Below are positions 62,014 through 64,000 of a DNA stretch of 64,000 nt, piece after piece. Below the pieces are notes generated by a model. It did not search any database and had not been told where the DNA came from. It saw only the letters and a program-made list of their open reading frames with translations. This DNA is from UBA6115 sp050952935 (GTDB taxonomy: Bacteria > Bacillota > Clostridia > Christensenellales > Aristaeellaceae): the NCBI GenBank assembly GCA_050952935.1, contig JBMNLS010000001.1, positions 248,001-312,000 on the forward strand, read 5' to 3'. The translations under genes were made by a program, and so were the position numbers. Position 1 is the first letter of the stretch. The number at the start of each line of letters is the position of its first letter.

Positions 62014-63303
62014 TTAGTTTTCTCCTTCCAGCATTACATGGAGCACTTTCAGGTCAGTTTCCCGCATTCCCTCCCGGGCCACCCGGGAGACGGCGGAAAT
62101 GGTATCCTCCACATCATGTTTCATCAAGCCTTCGCCCGGCAAAAAGGCCCGCTCCTCTTTGGCCATGTCATAGGCCAGCAGGGCGCTGTCAAGGGCAGCG
62201 GCGATCTTGGCGGCGCAGGAGGACTTGGCCCCGTCACACAGCATGCCGCTGACGATCATCAGGGCGTTGGTGATGGTGCGGGCAATGACCTCATCCCCAA
62301 CATCTTCCAGAAAGGCGATGCCGCAGGCGGAGCCGATGGCGGCGCTCACCGCTCCGCAGTAGGCGCTCATGCGGCCGATGCCGGTTTTTTGATGGATGGC
62401 AATCAGGTTGCTAAGAGCGAGAGCGCGCAGCATCTTCTCCTCACCGGCATTTAACTGCTGGGCACGGGTGATGACCGGGATAGAAACGGTGAGCCCCTGG
62501 TTGCCGGAGCCGGAATTGATCACTACCGGCATGGGGCAGCCGTTCATCCGCGCGTCAGACCCGGCGGCGGCCCGGGCCACCAGCTGGGCGCGCTCGCTTT
62601 CGCCCCGGGTTTCCAGAATGGTTTTGCCCACCTGAGCGCCCCAGGGATGATTCAGCCCTTCCCTGGCGATGGCGGGGTTGTGAGTGACCTGGCCCGACAA
62701 AACAGAGCGCAGCACCTCAATAGACGCCTGCCGGGCATAGGCCAGGATACCGGTCAGGCATAAAGCGTCAGACCTGACTTGATTGGTTTCCTTTTGGGGC
62801 GGCTCTGCGGAATAAATGGTTTCCCCATTGCGCCTGATGGCACCGATGTGGGTGTGGGTATCAAGGATCTCCGCCTCTGCCTGATCGTTCCCCGCAGCGC
62901 AGGAAATGCGGATGTGCAGCGCGTGGCCTTCATTCAAAAGCCTGATGGGCACCTGCATGGTTTCCATCAGCCGCGCGATATCAGCCGCTTGTTTATCCGT
63001 TACGCCGGCCAGAACTTCCAGCGCCCGCTCCGCATCCCCATAAAAAGCCCCCGCCAGGGCGGCGGCTTTGATGCCTTTCAGCCCGCCGGTGTTGGGGACG
63101 GTAACGGTTTTGCTGTTTTTGATGACATTGCCGGAGCACCAGACGCTGATGGTCTCCGGTTTTTTGCCAAGTGCCCTTGTCGCCAGCGCTGCGCAGTAGG
63201 CGATGGCGATGGGCTCGGTACAGCCCATGGCGGCGATCAGCTCACCCTTTAAAACCTGGGTGTAGGCAAGTTCCTGCTCGTGATGAAGGGGGGTGCATGT
63301 CAT
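62014..63303 (-). CDS. L-cysteine desulfidase family protein (UPF0597/CyuA)
   Basis: 429 residues. Family enzymes split L-cysteine into pyruvate, ammonia and sulfide using an iron-sulfur cluster. MGCTEPIAIAYCAA (C28 being the conserved catalytic or cluster Cys), GNVIKNSKTVTVPNTGGLKG, VINSGSGNQGLTVSIPVI and a late CDGAKSSCAAKIA supply the conserved cysteines and loops. The start at 63303 has AAGGAG upstream; the longer frame from 63339 is rejected. It would provide anaerobic cysteine breakdown in the cytoplasm. It is the first gene of an operon with the SGNH hydrolase. Confidence 0.88.
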   Translation of the reverse strand: MTCTPLHHEQELAYTQVLKGELIAAMGCTEPIAIAYCAALATRALGKKPETISVWCSGNVIKNSKTVTVPNTGGLKGIKAAALAGAFYGDAERALEVLAGVTDKQAADIARLMETMQVPIRLLNEGHALHIRISCAAGNDQAEAEILDTHTHIGAIRRNGETIYSAEPPQKETNQVRSDALCLTGILAYARQASIEVLRSVLSGQVTHNPAIAREGLNHPWGAQVGKTILETRGESERAQLVARAAAGSDARMNGCPMPVVINSGSGNQGLTVSIPVITRAQQLNAGEEKMLRALALSNLIAIHQKTGIGRMSAYCGAVSAAIGSACGIAFLEDVGDEVIARTITNALMIVSGMLCDGAKSSCAAKIAAALDSALLAYDMAKEERAFLPGEGLMKHDVEDTISAVSRVAREGMRETDLKVLHVMLEGEN

Positions 63304-63428
63304 GACGAAACGGCTCCTTCTGCTTTTTTGGTGTAGCAATGATGAGTATTATGTTTGCTGCTCCTATTATTAGCCGGAAAGGCAGTTTCGTCAATGTTTC
63401 CAAGGAAACAATTTCCCATCCGACACAC

Positions 63429-64000
63429 TCATTTTTTCAGCATATCCGCCGCACGATAAAGGGGAGCTGTGTCCGGGGCTGCTCCCCGGGCAAAGGCAGG
63501 CCTGCCGCCGCCCTTGATGCCGGTTTTCCGCATGAGGGCGGAAAGATCTGGCCCCGGCCCCTCCTGCCGGCTGAATGAGAACAGCACCTTATCCCCCTGA
63601 GGGGCGCAGAGGAGAGCAATGAGCCGCGGCTCCTCTGAAAGGGCGCTGGCCAAAGCCTCCAAAGCAGGGGCCTCCGCTTGGGTGAGTTCAGCTGTGATCA
63701 GCCTGTTGCCATCCGGCAGCGCTTCAGCCCCCTGGATAAGAGTCGGCAGCCTGGACAGGGCCATCTCCCGGCGCAGGGCGTTTAATTCGGCGTTTAGCTC
63801 ATTTTGTTTTTCCAGGGTGTTAGCAAGCGCCTGGGGCACCTCGTTCAGGGGCGCATTCAGAAGGCTTGAGGCCCTGTCAAGGGCTTCATAGGTAGCCTGA
63901 TAATGCCGGACAGCCCTGAGGCCGCAGAGAAAAAACAGACGCATTTTACCCCGGGCGCTTTGATCCCGGAGGATTTTGATCATCCCCGCCTGGGAGGTTC
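63429..64000 (-). CDS. AlaX-type alanyl-tRNA editing protein, C-terminal part (cut by window edge)
   Basis: 190 codons are visible; the frame remains open through the right edge, so the start lies outside. The opening TSQAGMIKILRDQSARGKMR and LFFLCGLRAVRHYQATYEAL match the strand region that follows the zinc-binding CxxxH in AlaRS/AlaX editing domains. A coiled-coil-like segment (LEKQNELNAELNALRREMAL) comes next, then a DHHA1-type end with KTGIKGGGRPAFARGAA. The catalytic HxxxH part is not in the window. It removes Ser or Gly from tRNA(Ala). An internal ATG at 63983 is not the true start. Confidence 0.8.
   Translation of the reverse strand, partial: TSQAGMIKILRDQSARGKMRLFFLCGLRAVRHYQATYEALDRASSLLNAPLNEVPQALANTLEKQNELNAELNALRREMALSRLPTLIQGAEALPDGNRLITAELTQAEAPALEALASALSEEPRLIALLCAPQGDKVLFSFSRQEGPGPDLSALMRKTGIKGGGRPAFARGAAPDTAPLYRAADMLKK

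Overview
The window looks like chromosome of a GC-rich anaerobic member of the Clostridia (Bacillota). Support for this: strong AGGAGG-type ribosome sites, near-consensus sigma-70-type promoters, ribonuclease Y, a zinc-type L31, an ftsH/hslO neighbourhood, two ion-pumping pyrophosphatases, CoA-disulfide reductase, GlpA/GlpB-like flavoproteins, and PhoP-type boxes before a pst-pho operon. I cannot name a genus. There are no rRNA genes, no CRISPR array and no complete prophage.

Layout. 1-1.65 kb: the 5' end of murA and a lone PTS EIIC-like transporter. 1.7-9.4 kb: a lower-GC, worn region. It holds a NUDIX hydrolase, a GNAT enzyme, a frameshifted exported protein, a lipoprotein / SH3b / exported-paralogue trio, remains of an endonuclease III-like gene next to an 86-bp palindromic mini-element, an IS110 transposase with an early amber codon, a YbaK-type deacylase and an XRE regulator. 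9.5-18.3 kb: a tightly packed + strand run of DUF624, methyltransferase, hslO, a HEAT-like protein, a membrane-anchored zinc-ribbon/TPR protein, ftsH and a frameshifted exported protein, closed by a clear terminator. 18.3-26 kb: an inactive-looking acyltransferase relative, upp, a small NrdD-like protein, a DUF368 lipid-carrier translocase and a three-gene flavoprotein operon. 26.2-26.6 kb: tRNA-Arg, tRNA-His and tRNA-Gln.

26.6-31 kb: a K+-independent-type pyrophosphatase and rpmE on the minus strand, then an intact IS4-family element (29260-30869) with terminal inverted repeats and a 10-bp target duplication. 30.9-42.2 kb: a promoter and terminated leader before rny, then gamma-glutamyltransferase, paired half-size chromate transporters, acyl-ACP thioesterase, a transsulfuration-type lyase, and a sugar ABC transporter (binding protein and two permeases) with a cytoplasmic GH29 alpha-L-fucosidase. 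42.2-48.7 kb, minus strand: a full pstSCAB-phoU-phoB-phoR operon whose PstS has its two domain halves in swapped order. 48.8-50.5 kb: an amidohydrolase and a frameshifted GNAT. 50.7-53.5 kb: a second pyrophosphatase, of the K+-dependent type, and an unknown protein. 53.5-55.8 kb: a lower-GC island with an AlbA_2/ATPase regulator framed by inverted and 10-bp tandem repeats. 55.8-64 kb: asnA, two SGNH hydrolases, a TSUP exporter, a DUF2130 protein, ferritin, an exported unknown, cysteine desulfidase and the 3' part of an AlaX-type editing protein.

How it fits together. The two pyrophosphatases (one probably H+-pumping, one probably Na+-pumping) suggest energy conservation from PPi. The fucosidase operon suggests use of host or plant fucosylated sugars. 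The pst-pho operon is the phosphate-starvation response. Four genes carry single-base frameshifts or displaced frames. Three of them sit at short homopolymers, so both true decay and sequencing or assembly error must be considered.
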